Positions 53,917 through 63,998 of a stretch of DNA of 64,000 bases are shown here, piece after piece. The notes beneath the pieces are model-generated. The model made no database searches, was not told the DNA's origin, and was given only the letters and a program-made list of their open reading frames with translations. The DNA comes from Heliomarina baculiformis (lineage in GTDB: Bacteria > Pseudomonadota > Alphaproteobacteria > Rhodobacterales > Rhodobacteraceae): assembly GCF_019966545.1 (NCBI RefSeq), contig NZ_JAIMIC010000001.1, forward strand, positions 434,001 to 498,000, written 5' to 3'. Every line of letters starts with the position of its first letter. The first letter of the stretch is position 1. The translations under genes and the position numbers were made by a program.

Positions 53917-55566
53917 CTATCCTTGCAGCAATGCCTTGGCGGCGGCACGGGCTTCCTTGGTGATTGTGTCGCCCGCCAGCATGCGCGCGATTTCATCGAC
54001 GCGGTCGGCTTTCGCGACCGGGATGACGGTGGAGAGGGTCACATCCTCGGCCACCTGTTTCATGACGCGCCAGTGATGCGCGCCACGGGCGGCGACCTGC
54101 GGCGAGTGGGTCACGACCAGCACCTGCCCCTTGTCAGCCAGCGCGGCGAGACGGCGGCCCACCGCGTCGGCGGTCGCGCCCCCGACGCCCCGGTCGATTT
54201 CGTCGAAGATCATCGTCACGCCCGCGTTGGTGCCGGTCAGGCAGACCTTGAGCGCAAGCAGGAAGCGGCTGAGTTCGCCGCCCGATGCGATCTTGTTGAG
54301 CGGACCGGAGGGCGCGCCTGGGTTGGTGGCGACGGTAAAGGCCACCGCGTCGGTCCCGTCTGGCCCGGCTTCGCCCGGGGTGATTTCGGTGGCAAAGACT
54401 GCGCGCTCCATCTTGAGCGGGGCAAGCTCGGCCATGATCGCTGTATCGAGCCGGCCGGCTGCTTCGCGCCGCGCGTTGGAAAGTTTCTGCGCGGCCTGTG
54501 CGTAATCGGCCTCGGCCTGTTTCAGGGCTTTCTTCTGCGTTGCGAGATCGGCATCGCCCGCATCGAGCGCGGCCAGTTTCGCCCGCAGCTTGTCACCGAA
54601 TTCCGCCAGATCATCCGGTGCTTCGTTATGTTTGCGGGCAAGGGCGCGGATTGCGAACAGGCGTTCTTCGACCTGTTCCAGTTCGGTCGGGTCGAAATCG
54701 AGCGTTTCGAGACTGGCCTCGACGCCCGACTGCGCCTCGGAAAGTTCGATCATCGCGCGGTTCAACGCGGCAAGCGGGGCGTCCAGCGTGCCATTGGCAT
54801 GTTCAGCGACCGCGTCGAGCCAGCGCAGCGCCTCGGAGAGCGCGGCTTCGGCCCCCTGTTCGCCCATCAGGGCATTTGCGCGGGTGATGTCGGTGCGGAT
54901 CTTCTCGGCCGCCTGCATCTGGCGGCGGCGGGTGTCGAGATCACCGTCTTCGCCCGCCTCGGGTGACAGCGCGTCCAGTTCGGCCACCGCGTGACGGAGG
55001 AACTCCTCCTCCTCGCGCACGGCCTGAAGCGCGGCCTCGGTGTCGGCAACGACACGGCGCGCTTCGCGTGCGGCGGCCCATGCCTGACGGGTGGCGCGGC
55101 GTTCGTCTTCGACACCGGCGAATTCATCCAGCAGATCACGGTGGCCGCGGGGGTTCAACAGGCCACGGTCGTCGTGCTGACCGTGCAGTTCGACCAGCGT
55201 ATCGGACAGACGTCGCAGAACCTCGCCCGAGACGCGACGGTCGTTGATCCACGCGGTCTTGCGCCCCTCTGAGGTGTTGACCCGGCGCAGGATCAACTCG
55301 TCCTCGACCGGCAGGCCGACATCATGCAGCACATGGCGTGCGGGATGCACCTTGGGCAATTCGAAGACGGCGGTCACCTCGCCCTGCTCCGCCCCTTGCC
55401 GGACAAGCTCGGCCCGGCCGCGCCAGCCCAGCACAAAGCCAAGACTGTCGAGCAGAATCGATTTACCCGCGCCGGTTTCACCGGTCAGGACGTTGAGACC
55501 CGGCTGGAAAGCGATTTCCAGATGGTCGATGATAAGGATGTCGCGGATATCAAGGGCGCGGAGCAT
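53917..55566 (-). CDS. recN: DNA repair protein RecN
   Basis: SMC-like ATPase of 549 residues that acts at double-strand breaks to keep DNA ends together. Walker A is GETGAGKS at residues 29-36; the central part (about 160-370) is coiled coil; the C-terminal half has the ABC signature SGGELSRFLLALK, then Walker B TMIFDEIDRGVGG. Length matches the family. It lies downstream of bamD, the usual place at the end of the alphaproteobacterial dcw-lpxC-bamD cluster. Confidence 0.97.
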   Translation of the reverse strand: MLRALDIRDILIIDHLEIAFQPGLNVLTGETGAGKSILLDSLGFVLGWRGRAELVRQGAEQGEVTAVFELPKVHPARHVLHDVGLPVEDELILRRVNTSEGRKTAWINDRRVSGEVLRRLSDTLVELHGQHDDRGLLNPRGHRDLLDEFAGVEDERRATRQAWAAAREARRVVADTEAALQAVREEEEFLRHAVAELDALSPEAGEDGDLDTRRRQMQAAEKIRTDITRANALMGEQGAEAALSEALRWLDAVAEHANGTLDAPLAALNRAMIELSEAQSGVEASLETLDFDPTELEQVEERLFAIRALARKHNEAPDDLAEFGDKLRAKLAALDAGDADLATQKKALKQAEADYAQAAQKLSNARREAAGRLDTAIMAELAPLKMERAVFATEITPGEAGPDGTDAVAFTVATNPGAPSGPLNKIASGGELSRFLLALKVCLTGTNAGVTMIFDEIDRGVGGATADAVGRRLAALADKGQVLVVTHSPQVAARGAHHWRVMKQVAEDVTLSTVIPVAKADRVDEIARMLAGDTITKEARAAAKALLQG

Positions 55567-55602
55567 GTAAGAGATCCATCGGGAGGGTCACGTTCCCCCG
55601 GT

Positions 55603-56448
55603 TCAGAGCCATTCGCCCTTGATCGACTGGCGATAGATACTGGCCAGCCAGTTGTCGCCACGCGCTGTCATCTCAAGCCCTCTGCCGGTCAGCAGACGAT
55701 AGCTTGCCTCGTACCATTCGGTGGACTTGTAGTTATAGCCAAGAATGGCACCGGCGGTCTGTGCCTCGGCATCAAGACCAAGCGAGAGATAAGCCTCGAC
55801 CAGACGGTGCAGCGCCTCGGCCGTATGCGTCGTGGTCTGGAAATCCTCGACAACCACGCGGAAACGGGTGATCGCAGCCGCATAGTGTTTACGCTTGAGA
55901 TAGTAACGACCGACTTCCATTTCCTTGCCCGCGAGATGGTCGAAGGCGAGATCGAATTTCAGAACGGCGGCCGTGGCATATTCGCTGTCGGGATACTGCT
56001 CGATCACGCCGCGCAGGGCCTGCAGCGCCTGAAAGGTCAGCCCCTGATCGCGGCCAACTTCGTCGATCTGGTCGTAATAGCTGAGGGCGAGGAGATATTG
56101 CGCATAGGCGGCATCTTCCTCGGCGGGGTAGAAATCGAGGTAGCGCTGTGCGGCGGCACGGCTTTCGGCGTAGTTGCGGCCCTCATGCAACGCATAGGCC
56201 TGCATGATCAGCGCGCGTTCCGCCCAGCTTGAATAGGGGTAGAGGCGTTCGATTTCCGAGAAATAATAGGCCGCGTCACCTGTCCGGTTCTGCGAGAGTT
56301 CGTATTCGCCGCGTTCGTAGATCTGATCCGGTGTGAAGGCTTCCAGCGACCGTGTCCGATCTGCCGCCCCTCCGCCGCCGCATCCGGCCAGAAGCAGCGC
56401 CATGAGAACCGCGCCTGCTATTCCGGCCCGTGACCTGCCATACTTCAT
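55603..56448 (-). CDS. bamD: Outer membrane protein assembly factor BamD
   Basis: Lipoprotein of 281 residues and essential part of the BAM complex that inserts beta-barrel proteins. The signal ends in the lipobox LLLAGC with the lipidated Cys23. TPR-like helices follow, including DAAYYFSEIERLYPYSSWAERALIM in pieces and YAQYLLALSYYDQID. The C-terminal end is typical for the family. It is located between lpxC and recN on the same strand. Confidence 0.94.
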   Translation of the reverse strand: MKYGRSRAGIAGAVLMALLLAGCGGGGAADRTRSLEAFTPDQIYERGEYELSQNRTGDAAYYFSEIERLYPYSSWAERALIMQAYALHEGRNYAESRAAAQRYLDFYPAEEDAAYAQYLLALSYYDQIDEVGRDQGLTFQALQALRGVIEQYPDSEYATAAVLKFDLAFDHLAGKEMEVGRYYLKRKHYAAAITRFRVVVEDFQTTTHTAEALHRLVEAYLSLGLDAEAQTAGAILGYNYKSTEWYEASYRLLTGRGLEMTARGDNWLASIYRQSIKGEWL

Positions 56449-56579
56449 GCAAAACCACCCTTGTACTCACGACCGGCCCACCCGGTGCGGGTTGGGTCTA
56501 GCACATTAATTTCCCGTTCAAAACGGGTTATGGTCATCCTGCAGGGAGAGGTCAACACCATCTGCGCGACGGGGCGGCT

Positions 56580-57500
56580 TCAGGCGACGTTCGGGATCTC
56601 TGCCAGAACAAGCCCCTGCCCCGGCAAACGGGCAGATTGTTCTTCGTCACAGAGAACCGTGCGGACAGCGCCGGGCGTCTGGAAAAGCGCGCGCAGCAGC
56701 GTGTTGGTCAGCGAATGACCTGCACGTTCGCCAACATAGTGGCCAAAAATCGGACCGCCCGCGAGAGAGAGATCCCCGAGCGCGTCCAGCATCTTGTGAC
56801 GCACGGCTTCGTCCTCGTAGCGGAAACCGCCCGGGCTGAGCACATCTTCGCCATCGACGACGACAGCGTTGTCGAGCGTGCCGCCGAGGGCCAGACCGTT
56901 CGCGTGCATCGCGTCCACATCGGCCTGACGGCAGAAGGTGCGGCTGTCGCAGAGTTCACGGGCAAAGGTGCCATTGTGCATGTCGAGCGTCTTGCTCTGA
57001 CGGCCGATCGCGGCGTCGGCAAAGTCGATATGGAATTCGATTTCGAAATTGTCGCAAGGCAGCAGCGTCGCCTTGGCGCCATCCTTTTCGACGGTGACTT
57101 CCTTGAGGACCTGGAATGCCAGAACCGGCGCGGCAAGGCGGCGGACACCGCGGGCCATGATACCGCGCACGAAGGGAGCGGAGGAACCATCTAGGATCGG
57201 CACTTCGGGGCCGTCGATTTCGATCAGGGCGTTATGAATACCGCAGCCAGCCAGCGCGGCCATCACGTGCTCTACGGTGGAAACCGAAACACCGGATTCG
57301 TTAACCAGCTTGGTACATAGGGGAGATCGTTCTACCATGTCCCATAGGGCCGGGATCATGACGTTGCCTAGCTGGATGTCGGTGCGGCGGAACCAGATGC
57401 CGTGACCTGCGGATGCCGGACGCAGAACCATGCGAATGGTTTCACCGGTGTGCAGTCCCACACCTTCGAAGACTATCGATGTTTTCAACGTATTCTGCAC
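56580..57500 (-). CDS. lpxC: UDP-3-O-acyl-N-acetylglucosamine deacetylase
   Basis: Zinc enzyme of 306 residues that carries out the committed step of lipid A synthesis. Zinc ligands are His78 (STVEHVMAAL, with catalytic Glu77), His235 and Asp239 (RHKMLDALGDL), and the catalytic His262 is in GHSLTNTLLRALF. The start is GTG at 57500, with GAGG 6 bases upstream and MQNTLKTSIV as the expected N-terminus; a longer frame to 57554 is not supported. Follows ftsZ after about 217 bases containing a terminator. Confidence 0.96.
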   Translation of the reverse strand: MQNTLKTSIVFEGVGLHTGETIRMVLRPASAGHGIWFRRTDIQLGNVMIPALWDMVERSPLCTKLVNESGVSVSTVEHVMAALAGCGIHNALIEIDGPEVPILDGSSAPFVRGIMARGVRRLAAPVLAFQVLKEVTVEKDGAKATLLPCDNFEIEFHIDFADAAIGRQSKTLDMHNGTFARELCDSRTFCRQADVDAMHANGLALGGTLDNAVVVDGEDVLSPGGFRYEDEAVRHKMLDALGDLSLAGGPIFGHYVGERAGHSLTNTLLRALFQTPGAVRTVLCDEEQSARLPGQGLVLAEIPNVA

Positions 57501-57670
57501 AACAGACCTCGTGAGTGCTTTTTCTTGCCGGAGCTGCTGTCCGGGGTTGTACAATCAACTAAGTGCAGGGCCTGTTGGTCTCAACTCAATCTTTGCAACC
57601 GATTGAAACATCTCTGTAACAAACAGGCAAAACACCGCCATAAGTCTGCCAAGTAACTGATTAAAAAAGA

Positions 57671-57697
57671 AAAAGGCCGCCACATAGGCGACCTTTG
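57671..57697 (-). terminator. Rho-independent terminator of ftsZ, conserved stem
   Basis: On the minus strand AAAGGTCGCC and GGCGGCCTTT form a 10-bp stem with one G-U pair around TATGT, followed by TTTCTTTTTT, about 20 bases after the ftsZ stop. The same stem recurs after the fasciclin gene at 43350-43377. Confidence 0.85.
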
Positions 57698-57717
57698 ATT
57701 TATTATATGTTACGAAA

Positions 57718-59346
57718 TTAATTTGCCTGGCGACGCAGGAAAGCCGGAATTTCGATCCGTTCCTGATCATTGTCAGGCTCTTGTTCGGCCCGTGCGGCGG
57801 TTTCTCTCGTGTTCATCGAAGGCTGCTGACGCACCGGTTTGATGTTGCGTTCCGGCTGTTGCGGCGTGTCCCCGGCGTGACCGGTCATCCGGTTGATCAG
57901 GGAGTTGATACCAAAGCCCTTGCGCTCGGCAGCGGCGGCGACGCGCTCGTTCAGATCGGGTGTACGCTGAGGGGCCTGCTGGTCTGCGGCCGGGCGTTGC
58001 GCGGCGGCTGCGGCCTGAAGGCGCTGCAGCGCTTCCGGCGACGGGGTACCGGGGGCCGGTGCGCGGGGCGCGACGAAGGTGTCCGGCGTGCTGTCGTCTT
58101 CGTCCATCATGTCATTGCGCGGCTGGAAAGCCGGCATGGCGGGGCGATAGGCCGGCGGCGGCAGACCGTCGTCTTCCTGAGCGGCGACTTCCTGATGCAC
58201 AGTCTCGGGCGCTTCGACCGGCGCGGGCGCTTCCACGGCACGGGGTGCTTCGAAGAGGGTCGGCTCTTCGACGACCTCGGCTGCGACCTGCGGCTCGGCT
58301 TCGACGGGCTCTTCGGTGCTGACGGTCTTTTTCAGCGGCTGCGACATAGAACGGCGCGGCACCGGAACCTCGGAAACCTCGGTCGCGTCGATGCCGGTGG
58401 CGACAACGCTGACGCGCATGATGCCTTCCATCGCGGTGTCCAGCGTGGAGCCGACGATGATGTTTGCGTCCGGATCCACCTCTTCGCGGATGCGGTTCGC
58501 GGCTTCGTCCAGTTCGAACAGGGTCAGGTCGTGGCTACCGGTGATGTTGATGAGAACACCCTTGGCCCCGCGTAGCGAGATTTCGTCGAGCAGCGGGTTA
58601 GCGATGGCCTTTTCGGCGGCCTGGATGGCGCGATCTTCGCCCTCGGCTTCGCCCGTACCCATCATCGCCTTGCCCATTTCGTCCATCACGGCGCGGACGT
58701 CGGCAAAGTCGAGGTTGATGAGACCCGGACGGACCATCAGGTCGGTCACGCCCTTGACGCCTTGGTAGAGCACATCATCGGCCATCGAGAAGGCCTCGGT
58801 GAAGGTGGTCTTTTCGTTGGCAAGGCGGAACAGGTTCTGGTTCGGGATGATGATCAGCGTGTCGACCATCTTTTGCAGCGCTTCGACGCCGTCTTCGGCC
58901 TGACGCATCCGCTTGGCACCTTCGAACTGGAAGGGCTTGGTCACGACACCAACGGTCAGCACGCCCAGTTCACGGGCGGCCTGAGCGATGATCGGCGCGG
59001 CCCCCGTTCCGGTGCCACCTCCCATACCAGCCGTGATGAAGCACATATGCGCCCCGGCGAGATGGTCGACGATTTCCTCGATGCTTTCTTCGGCAGCAGC
59101 GGCGCCAACGGTGGCACGTGCGCCTGCACCCAGACCTTCGGTGACCTTCACGCCCATCTGGATGCGGGCGGTCGCGGCGCTTTGCTGAAGCGCCTGCGCG
59201 TCGGTGTTAGCGACCACGAACTCGACCCCGTCGAGCTGCTTTTCGATCATGTTGTTGACGGCATTGCCTCCCGCGCCGCCCACACCAAAGACGGTAATAC
59301 GGGGTTTCAGATCTTCCTGTCCGGGCATCGAGAGATTCAAAGTCAT
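57718..59346 (-). CDS. ftsZ: Cell division protein FtsZ
   Basis: Tubulin-like GTPase of 542 residues that forms the division ring. Residues about 15-325 hold the GTPase and C-terminal core, with [14 protein letters not shown] and the tubulin signature [10 protein letters not shown]. Residues about 330-525 are a Pro/Ala/Glu-rich linker, long as in most alphaproteobacteria. The end [14 protein letters not shown] is the conserved C-terminal peptide that binds FtsA and other partners. ATG at 59346 is preceded by AGGA. An upstream ATG at 59367 would add seven residues. Confidence 0.98.
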   Translation of the reverse strand: MTLNLSMPGQEDLKPRITVFGVGGAGGNAVNNMIEKQLDGVEFVVANTDAQALQQSAATARIQMGVKVTEGLGAGARATVGAAAAEESIEEIVDHLAGAHMCFITAGMGGGTGTGAAPIIAQAARELGVLTVGVVTKPFQFEGAKRMRQAEDGVEALQKMVDTLIIIPNQNLFRLANEKTTFTEAFSMADDVLYQGVKGVTDLMVRPGLINLDFADVRAVMDEMGKAMMGTGEAEGEDRAIQAAEKAIANPLLDEISLRGAKGVLINITGSHDLTLFELDEAANRIREEVDPDANIIVGSTLDTAMEGIMRVSVVATGIDATEVSEVPVPRRSMSQPLKKTVSTEEPVEAEPQVAAEVVEEPTLFEAPRAVEAPAPVEAPETVHQEVAAQEDDGLPPPAYRPAMPAFQPRNDMMDEDDSTPDTFVAPRAPAPGTPSPEALQRLQAAAAAQRPAADQQAPQRTPDLNERVAAAAERKGFGINSLINRMTGHAGDTPQQPERNIKPVRQQPSMNTRETAARAEQEPDNDQERIEIPAFLRRQAN

Positions 59347-59768
59347 ATCCTGTTTTCCGCCTGTCATTATCGGTTCAAATCGCGTGCCGCCTCTGCCGGA
59401 CAGCTATATTTAGAAGAACAATATCGCGAAGCACCCCCGACGTCACCTCAAAAACGGTGAATCATACAAAATATGGGTTACCAGCCGGTTGAGCAGGCGG
59501 TATTTTGCCAACACTCCAAGATGTTGCGGGCTGTTACGCAAGCGCCACAACAGGATCAGCGACCCAGCGGGTGCAGATGAAGAATCAGAACACCGTCGCA
59601 ACGGCGCAACCTATGGATGTCAGGATGACTGCTCGGCCAACCTATTGGTCTCTTTGGACCTTTCGATAAGACTAGCAGATCCCGTTAGGGCGGTCACTGT
59701 GATTCGACGGAAAACCGGGTTGTCAGGATGAAAAATTCCGCTTTTCCGCCCACGGCTTAACCCGGCTT
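59347..59768. other. ftsA-ftsZ intergenic region of about 420 bases
   Basis: No gene is supported. It must hold the ftsZ promoter(s), since ftsZ needs expression separate from ftsA, but I cannot name clear -35 and -10 boxes. One weak candidate on the minus strand is GTGACC, 17 bases, TAGTCT near 59675-59705. No DnaA box or perfect CtrA site was found. Confidence 0.5.
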
Positions 59769-61103
59769 TTACCAGTTATCGCGGAACCATTTCACGGCGC
59801 GCTTGATTGAGCGCCCGGCATAGCGGTCGACCGGAATCTCGAAATCCCACCATTCGTCCTGCGGATGGGCAGCAAAGAGCGCGAGCCCGACCGCCGAGGC
59901 GAACCCCGGCCCCGTGGCCGATTGCGGCAGGCCATGAACGCGAAGCGGACGGCCAAGCCGCACCTGCTGGCCAAGGATGCGGGTCGCTAGGCCATCCAGA
60001 CCCGGCGTCTGGCTGCCGCCCCCGGTGAGGACGATCTGCTGGCTTGGCAAATGGCTGAAACCGGCCGCATCGAGGCGCGCGCGGACTTCTTCGAGGATCT
60101 CTTCGACCCGGGGGCGCATGATGCCGATCAGTTCGGCACGGCTGACACGGCGCCGGTCGTGTTCGTAGTCGCCGGTATCGCCTCCGATCTCGATCATCTC
60201 GCGGTCATCCATGCCGGTTGCGTGGACGCCGCCGTAAAAGGTCTTGATGCGCTCGGCATTCGCCATCGGCACGCCCAGCCCCATCGAGATATCCTGCGTA
60301 ACATGATCGCCGCCCATACGCACGCAATCGGCGTAGATCATATGTTTCTTGAGGAAGATCGACACCGAGGTGGACCCGCCGCCCATATCGACACAGGCCG
60401 CACCCAGTTCTTGTTCGTCCTCGACCAGCGCCGAAATCCCAGCGACATAGGCAGAGTTGGCAATTCCCGCCAGTTCGAGGTCGCAGCGTTTGATGCAATG
60501 GACGAGGTTCTGGATCGCATCGCCATCCACCGTCAGCATATGCATGTCAACGGTCAACGACTGGCCCAGCTGGCCGCGCGGGTCGTTCAAACCGGTGCGG
60601 TTATCGAGCGCGAAATTTACTGGCTGGGCGTGCAGCACTTCCCGCCCTGCCCCGTACTCCGGCACGTCGCAGGCGGCGAGTACGCGGGCGACTTCGTTCT
60701 CGGTAACCACATTGCCTTCGAGTTCGACCTCGGCATCCAGACCGTAGGACCGCGGGTTGGCGCCCGAGAAACAGGCGATAACGTGATCGACGCGCAACTC
60801 AGCCATTTTCTGGGCGGCCTGAAGCGCCGTACGAATGGCGCGTTCGGTTTCCTGCATCGCGGTGATTTCGCCGAACTGCACCCCGCGCGAGCGTGTCGTC
60901 GCCGCCCCCACCACGCGGAATCCCGACTGCCCAGCGAGAGCGCCGATGGAATTGTCGTCCGACAGCTTGCTCGTCCCGTCGAACCGCAGGACCAGGCAGG
61001 CGATCTTAGAACTGCCGACGTCGAGAATCGCAATGACACCGCGTTGCAGTGCCTGCTGGCGCATCTGCCGCATCGCCCGTTGGGATTGGTAAAGATCAAT
61101 CAT
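59769..61103 (-). CDS. ftsA: Cell division protein FtsA
   Basis: Actin-like protein of 444 residues that ties FtsZ filaments to the plasma membrane. The actin-family phosphate blocks are ILDVGSSKIACLVL near residue 25 and CVDMGGGSTSVSIFLKKH near 240. The motif VLTGGGSQTPGLDGLATRILG is the adenosine region. An N-terminal extension of about 20 residues before the actin fold is usual in the Rhodobacterales. A C-terminal amphipathic helix ends the chain (SIKRAVKWFRDNW). Confidence 0.97.
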   Translation of the reverse strand: MIDLYQSQRAMRQMRQQALQRGVIAILDVGSSKIACLVLRFDGTSKLSDDNSIGALAGQSGFRVVGAATTRSRGVQFGEITAMQETERAIRTALQAAQKMAELRVDHVIACFSGANPRSYGLDAEVELEGNVVTENEVARVLAACDVPEYGAGREVLHAQPVNFALDNRTGLNDPRGQLGQSLTVDMHMLTVDGDAIQNLVHCIKRCDLELAGIANSAYVAGISALVEDEQELGAACVDMGGGSTSVSIFLKKHMIYADCVRMGGDHVTQDISMGLGVPMANAERIKTFYGGVHATGMDDREMIEIGGDTGDYEHDRRRVSRAELIGIMRPRVEEILEEVRARLDAAGFSHLPSQQIVLTGGGSQTPGLDGLATRILGQQVRLGRPLRVHGLPQSATGPGFASAVGLALFAAHPQDEWWDFEIPVDRYAGRSIKRAVKWFRDNW

Positions 61104-61133
61104 CGAATACTGCCCGTCTCTTTTATTGGGGTC

Positions 61134-62054
61134 TTAATGCCCGCCTGTCTCTGCGATCCGCCGTTCACGTTCGCGCCCGTTAATTTCCCTGATATGCCAC
61201 CAGTCCTTGACCGCCTCGGGTGTCATGCGCAGCGTGGGACGCGCACCGATGCGCATATCCACCACGGCCACGTCACGCGACAGCATGTCCTGTGCCTCGC
61301 TGAGCGCGATGACCCGTTGCAGTGCCGAAACCGGCTGTTGCGCGGGCAACATGATGGCCTGATCGCGGTCAAGCGCGACATCCCAGCGTCTTTCCCCGAT
61401 CCGGACGATCCCGCGCATCCTATCGCCAAGCGGCTTAGCCGCCTGGAACAGGGACAGCGCCTCGGCCACGTTCTGGTTCGCGCCTTTGCCCAGGATCAGC
61501 GGCAGGTCGGGCCGCTCAGTACGGCTTGTCAGCGTGTTGATGAAGGTGCCGGTTTCATCCAGCAGAGCCAGCCCCTTGCGTGACCGCCAGATCACCACCG
61601 GCTGGCGTTCGACCACGTCCACCTGCAGCACGCCCCCCGGACGGATGCGCACGATGGCCGATTTCACCGGGTCCAGCCCGGCAATCGTGTCGCGCATGGT
61701 TTCAATGTCGAGATCGAAGGAAGAGATCGGGAAATCGATAGGGAAAACGGCGCGGATATCGTCAGCCAGCGCCGGCCCTGCCCCGTCAATGGCCATCAGT
61801 GAGACCATGAACTCGGGGCGTTCCTCGATGCTGGTGCGGATATCGGCGATGGTGGTCTGGATCGCGGCGCGGCGGTCCGCATCGGCCAGATAAGCGGAAA
61901 CGATGGCAAAAACGAGCACGAAGGGGATGCCAACGCGCAGCGCCATGCGAATGCCGGGGGTCAGCATCCATCGCTGAATTCGGTAGCTGAGCCGCGAGGG
62001 TGCCGGGTCGCTGCGCTGGCGGCGAACCTGTTTCGGACGCATTATCTGTCGCAT
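61134..62054 (-). CDS. ftsQ: Cell division protein FtsQ
   Basis: Bitopic division protein of 306 residues. The cytoplasmic basic N-terminus (about 35 residues, rich in Arg) is followed by one transmembrane segment (IPFVLVFAIVSAYL), then a periplasmic POTRA domain and a beta domain. GRPERPDL-like stretches are absent, but RIRPGGVLQVDVVERQPVVIW is the typical FtsQ core. The start at 62054 has GAGGA upstream and overlaps the ddl stop by 13 bases; a second ATG at 62042 would give a one-base overlap. Confidence 0.9.
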   Translation of the reverse strand: MRQIMRPKQVRRQRSDPAPSRLSYRIQRWMLTPGIRMALRVGIPFVLVFAIVSAYLADADRRAAIQTTIADIRTSIEERPEFMVSLMAIDGAGPALADDIRAVFPIDFPISSFDLDIETMRDTIAGLDPVKSAIVRIRPGGVLQVDVVERQPVVIWRSRKGLALLDETGTFINTLTSRTERPDLPLILGKGANQNVAEALSLFQAAKPLGDRMRGIVRIGERRWDVALDRDQAIMLPAQQPVSALQRVIALSEAQDMLSRDVAVVDMRIGARPTLRMTPEAVKDWWHIREINGRERERRIAETGGH

Positions 62055-62977
62055 GAGGCATCCTCGACCAGCCAGCGGCAGAGCGCTCCGAAGGAATGGC
62101 CCGCGATTTCGGCCTGTTCGGGGCTGAGCGATGTCGGCGTCATGCCCGGCTGGGTATTCACTTCGAGCAAAATGAGACCTTCGGCACCCCGTGTTTCATC
62201 CCAGCGGAAATCGGTTCTAGAAACACCTCGGCACCCCAGCGCCTGATGCGCGCGCAGCGCGTAGTCGAGGCAGAGGTCAAAGATCTTCTGCGGGATCTCG
62301 GCAGGCACCACATGGCGCGACCCGCCCGGCTTGTACTTGGCATCGTAATCGTACCAGCCGTCGGTCAAAATATCGGTGACAGTCAGGGCCTGATCGCCCA
62401 TCACCGTTGTCGTCATCTCGCGCCCCGGCGCATAGGTTTCAACCATCACCTGATCGGGAATGTGATCGTCGAGCTGCGGCGGACCGTTGGCGGCCTCGTG
62501 CACGAAATAGATCCCGACCGAGGAGCCTTCGCTGTTCGGCTTTACCACGTAGGGCGGCTCGATCACGTGCCGCTGCATCACGGCGGCCTTTTCCTCGATC
62601 ACCGAATGGACGACTGGCAGGCCCGCATTGGCGAAAGCCGCCTTGGAGCGCTGCTTGTCCATCGCCAGCGCCGAAGCCAGCACGCCGGAATGGGTATAGG
62701 GAATGCGCAGCCACTCGAGTATGCCCTGCACGCAGCCGTCTTCGCCCCAGCGCCCGTGCAGCGCGTTGAAGACGACATCGGGGGCGACCTCGATCAGCCG
62801 CGCGGCTAGATCCGGCCCCGCGTCGATCTCGACGACCTCGTATCCTTCGCCCCTAAGTGCGGTAGCGCATTCGCGCCCCGAGGACAGGGACACCTCGCGC
62901 TCGGCCGAGTGTCCGCCCATCAATACCGCCACTTTCCGGGGTGTCCTGCTCGACTGACCCAACGTGAAGTGCCTCAA
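62042..62977 (-). CDS. ddl: D-alanine--D-alanine ligase
   Basis: ATP-grasp enzyme of 311 residues that makes D-Ala-D-Ala for peptidoglycan. The N-terminal block VAVLMGGHSAEREVSLSSG is the Ddl signature. The central segment VVKPNSEGSSVGI binds ATP, and LLEVNTQPGMTPTSL near the C-terminus carries the magnesium and substrate residues. Follows murB and overlaps ftsQ by 13 bases, the usual alphaproteobacterial order. Confidence 0.97.
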   Translation of the reverse strand: MRHFTLGQSSRTPRKVAVLMGGHSAEREVSLSSGRECATALRGEGYEVVEIDAGPDLAARLIEVAPDVVFNALHGRWGEDGCVQGILEWLRIPYTHSGVLASALAMDKQRSKAAFANAGLPVVHSVIEEKAAVMQRHVIEPPYVVKPNSEGSSVGIYFVHEAANGPPQLDDHIPDQVMVETYAPGREMTTTVMGDQALTVTDILTDGWYDYDAKYKPGGSRHVVPAEIPQKIFDLCLDYALRAHQALGCRGVSRTDFRWDETRGAEGLILLEVNTQPGMTPTSLSPEQAEIAGHSFGALCRWLVEDASCDR

Positions 62978-63074
62978 TGTTCCGCGGGCCTATATTGACC
63001 CTTTCGGTTAGTTTCCTGCTGTGACGCGCCCGGATTTCTGCCTGATTTTATGGACGCGCCGAGGAAGGGAATGC

Positions 63075-63998
63075 TTACGGATCACCGATCCGCATGATTT
63101 CCCACTCTAGCGTTATGCCACTGGACTCGTAAACCTTTTTTCGCACGTCTTCGCCAAGTGATTCGAGATCCGCGGCTGTCGCGTTACCCGTGTTGATCAG
63201 GAAATTCGGGTGTTTTTCGCTCATCTGCGCCCCGCCAAGCCGGGCACCGCGCAGACCGGCGTCGTCGATGACCTTCCATGCCTTGAGTTCATGGCTATCA
63301 TCCGCACGGCCCGTCGAGGAAAAACCGGCCGGGTTGCGAAAGGTTGACCCGGCAGAGCGATCCTTGGTGGGTTGCGAGGCATCACGGCGATCAAGCTGCT
63401 CCTGCATCAGCGCGTGTAGTTCTTCGGGTTCACCGGCCTCGCCCCTGAGCTTGGCCGATATCAGCACCGCGCCAGCCGGAAGGGTGGAATGGCGATAGCC
63501 AAAGGAGAAGTCCTCGGGCGCCAGGGTCACGATCTGCCCCTCACGGGTGATGGCCGTGGCCGAGACCAGAACATCCGCCATGTAGCGCCCGTAGCAGCCC
63601 GCGTTCATGCGCATCGCGCCGCCGATGGAGCCGGGGATGGTGCGAAGAAAGGTCAGATCCACACCCTGATCCGCCGCCTTGCGCGCCACATGCGCATCGA
63701 GCGCCGCCGCGCCTGCGGTGACGGTCTGCCCGTCGATCCCGATCCCGTTGAAGCCACGCCCCAGCCGGATCACCACGCCCCGCAAACCGCCGTCCCTCAC
63801 GATCAGATTGGACCCGACGCCCATCGGGAATACCGGGATCGCGGGATCGAGCTGCGCGAGGAAGTCGGCCAGATCCTCGGCATCGGCGGGCTGGAACAGC
63901 CAGTCGACCGGCCCGCCGACGCGCAGCCATGTCAGGTCGGAGAGCGAACGGTTCGAGGTCAGGGTCCCTCGGGGGGCCGGCAGGTCGGGAGCGGACAA
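63075..63998 (-). CDS. murB: UDP-N-acetylenolpyruvoylglucosamine reductase, start near window edge
   Basis: FAD enzyme that reduces UDP-GlcNAc-enolpyruvate to UDP-MurNAc, using NADPH, in the cytoplasm. The FAD-binding part has [15 protein letters not shown] and [15 protein letters not shown]. The active-site stretch [11 protein letters not shown] and the C-terminal [16 protein letters not shown] complete the family pattern. The visible chain is 307 codons, close to the full length. The first codon here is TTG at 63998, and the frame is still open at the window edge, so the true start may be just beyond base 64000. Confidence 0.95.
   Translation of the reverse strand: MSAPDLPAPRGTLTSNRSLSDLTWLRVGGPVDWLFQPADAEDLADFLAQLDPAIPVFPMGVGSNLIVRDGGLRGVVIRLGRGFNGIGIDGQTVTAGAAALDAHVARKAADQGVDLTFLRTIPGSIGGAMRMNAGCYGRYMADVLVSATAITREGQIVTLAPEDFSFGYRHSTLPAGAVLISAKLRGEAGEPEELHALMQEQLDRRDASQPTKDRSAGSTFRNPAGFSSTGRADDSHELKAWKVIDDAGLRGARLGGAQMSEKHPNFLINTGNATAADLESLGEDVRKKVYESSGITLEWEIMRIGDP

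Noticed and set aside
52540-54966. Open frame of 808 codons on the plus strand
   Set aside because: It is antisense to the PLP decarboxylase and recN, has no known motif, and reflects the high-GC codon bias of the real genes.
59489-59731. 80-codon open frame in the ftsA-ftsZ gap
   Set aside because: No ribosome site, no domain, and a composition unlike neighbouring genes.
60051-61583. Open frame of 510 codons on the plus strand
   Set aside because: Antisense to ftsA and ftsQ with no family features.
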